NCBI RefSeq assembly: GCF_000712075.1
Contig: NZ_JONW01000011.1
Coordinates: forward strand, 124,001-188,000
Direction: 5' to 3'
Length of the DNA stretch: 64,000 nucleotides
Source: Caulobacter sp. UNC358MFTsu5.1
GTDB taxonomy: Bacteria; Pseudomonadota; Alphaproteobacteria; Caulobacterales; Caulobacteraceae
Shown here: one piece after another, positions 61,138-64,000 of the stretch
Layout: each line of letters starts with the position of its first letter
Numbering within the stretch: the stretch's first letter is position 1
Translations under genes and position numbers: made by a program
Notes under the pieces: generated by a model
What the model saw: only the letters and a program-made list of their open reading frames with translations
The model's database searches: none
Told to the model about the DNA's origin: nothing

Positions 61138-61610
61138 TAGGCCGCTTCCCGCTTCGAGAACGGCCGCGTCGCCAACAGCTCCGCCGACAGGCAGGCCTGG
61201 GGTTCCACCTCCAGGCCCAGGGCCCGCAGATCCTCGCACAGCGCCCGGCGCGGCTCCTGATCCAGGAACGCGCCGGCGTCGATGACCATCGCCCCGCCCG
61301 GGCGGAGCATGGTCAGGGTCGAGGCCGCGGCGGCGCGCGCGTCGGCCACGGTCGAGCAGCCCACGATCAGCAGCACGTCGCTCTGTTCGTCGGCCGCGCG
61401 GCAGGTGGCCCGGCGGGCCGCCTCGACCCGGTCGTAGCCCTTGCGCCAGAGCACGCTCATCGCCTCGCCCGCCTCGGGCCCGGTCACCGCGACGAAACAC
61501 AGCGGCGTGGCCTGGGCGACGGCGAGCATGCGCCCGAGCGTGTTGTGGATCCCCTCGGTCGGAACGCCGAGCAGGAACTGCGCGGCCTGACGGAACGGAT
61601 GGGACGACAT
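61137..61610 (-). CDS. Protein of unknown function with methyltransferase-like pattern
   Basis: 157 residues. MSSHPFRQAAQFLLGVPTEG start. Contains AVTGPEAGEAMSVLWRKGYDRVEAARRATCRAADEQSDVLLIVGCS and STLTMLRPGGAMVIDAGAFLDQEPRRALCEDLRALGLEVEPQ, which resemble the strand/helix order of the late half of Rossmann-type methyltransferases (LRPGGxxVID). The N-terminal SAM-binding GxGxG is not seen, so it is probably a degenerate or unrelated protein. Function unknown. Confidence 0.65.
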   Translation of the reverse strand: MSSHPFRQAAQFLLGVPTEGIHNTLGRMLAVAQATPLCFVAVTGPEAGEAMSVLWRKGYDRVEAARRATCRAADEQSDVLLIVGCSTVADARAAAASTLTMLRPGGAMVIDAGAFLDQEPRRALCEDLRALGLEVEPQACLSAELLATRPFSKREAA

Positions 61611-61737
61611 GGTCGAGAACCTCTGACTGGTCGCGCCCGTCACCGGACGGGCCGACGGCCAGGGTGTGCGCCCAAGCGGCCTAAGACCTCCATTCGGAAA
61701 CACGCCGTCCGCATAAGGGCGGCATAAGGATGATCCG

Positions 61738-62622
61738 ATGATCTGGATTCCCATCACCATCGCGGCCTCGTTCGCCCAGGTGGCCCGCAACGCCGCCCAG
61801 CGCTCGGTCATGGGCGACACGGGGCCCTGGGGCGCGACCCTGGTGCGGTTCCTGTTCGGCCTGCCGTTCACGGCGGTGTTCGTGGCGGTCGCCTTCGCCC
61901 TGACGCGGGGCGAGCAGCCGCACGCGACCCCGGCCTTCTGGGCGGCGGCCCTGCTGGGCGGGGCCAGCCAGATCGCCGCCACCGCCGCCCTGCTGGTGGC
62001 CATGCGCCGCGCCGGCTTCGCGGTGGCCACGGCGGTCCAGCAGAGCTCGATCCCCCTGGCCGCCCTGCTGGGCCTGCTGGTCTATGGCGAGAAGCTGAGC
62101 GCCCTGGGCTGGACCGGCGTGGGCCTGGCCAGCGTGGCCCTGCTGGTGGTCACCTGGCCCCGCACCGGCGCGTCGGGCGAGAAGCCCGTCAGCGGCGCGG
62201 TCTTCGCCCTGCTGTCGGGCCTGGCGTTCGGTTTCTGCCTGAACGCCTTCCGCCAGGCCGGCCACGCCCTGGAGCCCGGCCATCCGATCTTCGCCGCGGT
62301 GGTCACCCTGATGACCGTGCAGATCGCCCAGACCCTGGCCCTGGGCGCGTTCCTGGCGATCACCGATCGCGCCGCCCTGGTCGCCGTGGCCCGGGCCTGG
62401 CGGCCGTCGCTGGGGGCGGGGTTCTGGGGCGCGGCGGCCTCGGCCGGCTGGTTCATCGCCCTGGCCCTGGCGCCGGCGGGGCAGGTGAGGGCGGTCGGGG
62501 TGGTCGAGGCGCCCATCGCGGCCTTCGCGGGACGCCGCCTGTTCGCCGAGAGACTGACCGCCGTTCAGATGATCTTCGGCCTGATCGCGGCGGCCGGGGT
62601 GGCCATGGCCGCGCTCGGCTAG
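61738..62622 (+). CDS. EamA/DMT-family transporter
   Basis: 294 residues with ten membrane segments in two EamA halves (for example GATLVRFLFGLPFTAVFVAVAFAL, FWAAALLGGASQIAATAALLVAMRR, FAVATAVQQSSIPLAALLGLLVYGEKL in half 1; VSGAVFALLSGLAFGFCLNAFRQAG, FAAVVTLMTVQIAQTLALGAFLAI, AGFWGAAASAGWFIALALAPAGQVRAVGVVEAPIAAFAGRRLFAERLTAVQMIFGLIAAAGVAMAALG in half 2). Drug/metabolite exporter of unknown substrate; often linked to amino-acid export. Confidence 0.9.
   Translation: MIWIPITIAASFAQVARNAAQRSVMGDTGPWGATLVRFLFGLPFTAVFVAVAFALTRGEQPHATPAFWAAALLGGASQIAATAALLVAMRRAGFAVATAVQQSSIPLAALLGLLVYGEKLSALGWTGVGLASVALLVVTWPRTGASGEKPVSGAVFALLSGLAFGFCLNAFRQAGHALEPGHPIFAAVVTLMTVQIAQTLALGAFLAITDRAALVAVARAWRPSLGAGFWGAAASAGWFIALALAPAGQVRAVGVVEAPIAAFAGRRLFAERLTAVQMIFGLIAAAGVAMAALG

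Positions 62623-64000
<1,378 letters not shown>

Overview
The window is a GC-rich chromosomal segment of a Caulobacter-type alphaproteobacterium. The evidence is a PodJ polarity protein with the complete Caulobacter domain order (coiled coil, one membrane span, Sel1 repeats, peptidoglycan-binding domain), an Entner-Doudoroff operon zwf-pgl-edd-glk followed by a LacI-type gene and pyk, GANTC (CcrM) and DnaA sites in the podJ promoter region, many GTG/TTG starts, and mreB. I cannot name the species. No rRNA, tRNA, CRISPR array, insertion sequence, prophage or biosynthetic cluster is visible; this is mostly ordinary chromosome, and the interest lies in regulation and small repeats.

Layout. 1-4.0 kb: end of a probable flagellar operon, with a MotE-like protein and a very large exported TPR protein. 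4.1-5.9 kb: a lipoprotein, and an ECF sigma factor with a SnoaL-like tail divergent from a 100-residue protein. 6.0-13.9 kb: glucose catabolism by the Entner-Doudoroff route with its LacI-type regulator; matching operators precede zwf, the regulator gene and pyk. 14-19 kb: a Crp/Fnr-type regulator with an ABM-like protein, an FMN-binding stress protein, and an operon of two acyl-CoA dehydrogenase subunits around a DsbA-like isomerase. 19-24.7 kb: an MprF-type lysyltransferase without the flippase half, then podJ. 24.7-33.4 kb: PdeM nuclease and Lhr-type helicase (the helicase carries an in-frame palindromic repeat), a Sel1 protein, a SIMPL protein and a DinG-type helicase. 33.4-47.7 kb: small regulators, a hexapeptide acetyltransferase, AraC, a DnaQ-like exonuclease, UvrD, Coq4, a lone ModA, LysR, a PQQ-like propeller, DUF6807, DUF4169, DUF2171 and a GST. 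47.7-53.7 kb: an iron-uptake operon (TonB siderophore receptor, membrane protein, PepSY reductase) behind two Fur-like boxes, then DUF4019 and CAP-domain secreted proteins. 53.8-58.2 kb: a 46-residue protein, aspartate aminotransferase, a secreted beta protein, an FMN reductase and two tandem ParA-like ATPases. 58.4-64 kb: a TVP38/DedA protein, leuA behind a leucine-rich leader peptide, a small unknown, an EamA exporter and the start of mreB.

How it fits together. The best system-level signal is a two-input control of central carbon flow. A palindrome TGACAACGTTGTCA (or near copy) lies before zwf, lacI and pyk. Independently, a Crp/Fnr-geometry motif TGTCG-N6-CGACA lies before zwf and twice before the neighbouring Crp/Fnr gene, whose recognition helix departs from canonical CRP. 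Other items worth attention: the coding-region palindromic insertion in the helicase, the leuA leader ORF, a 14-bp inverted repeat over the ribosome binding site of the stress-protein gene, duplicated ParA ATPases preceded by a perfect DnaA box, and a structured 372-base region before mreB. I did not find convincing evidence of a wholly new multi-gene system.
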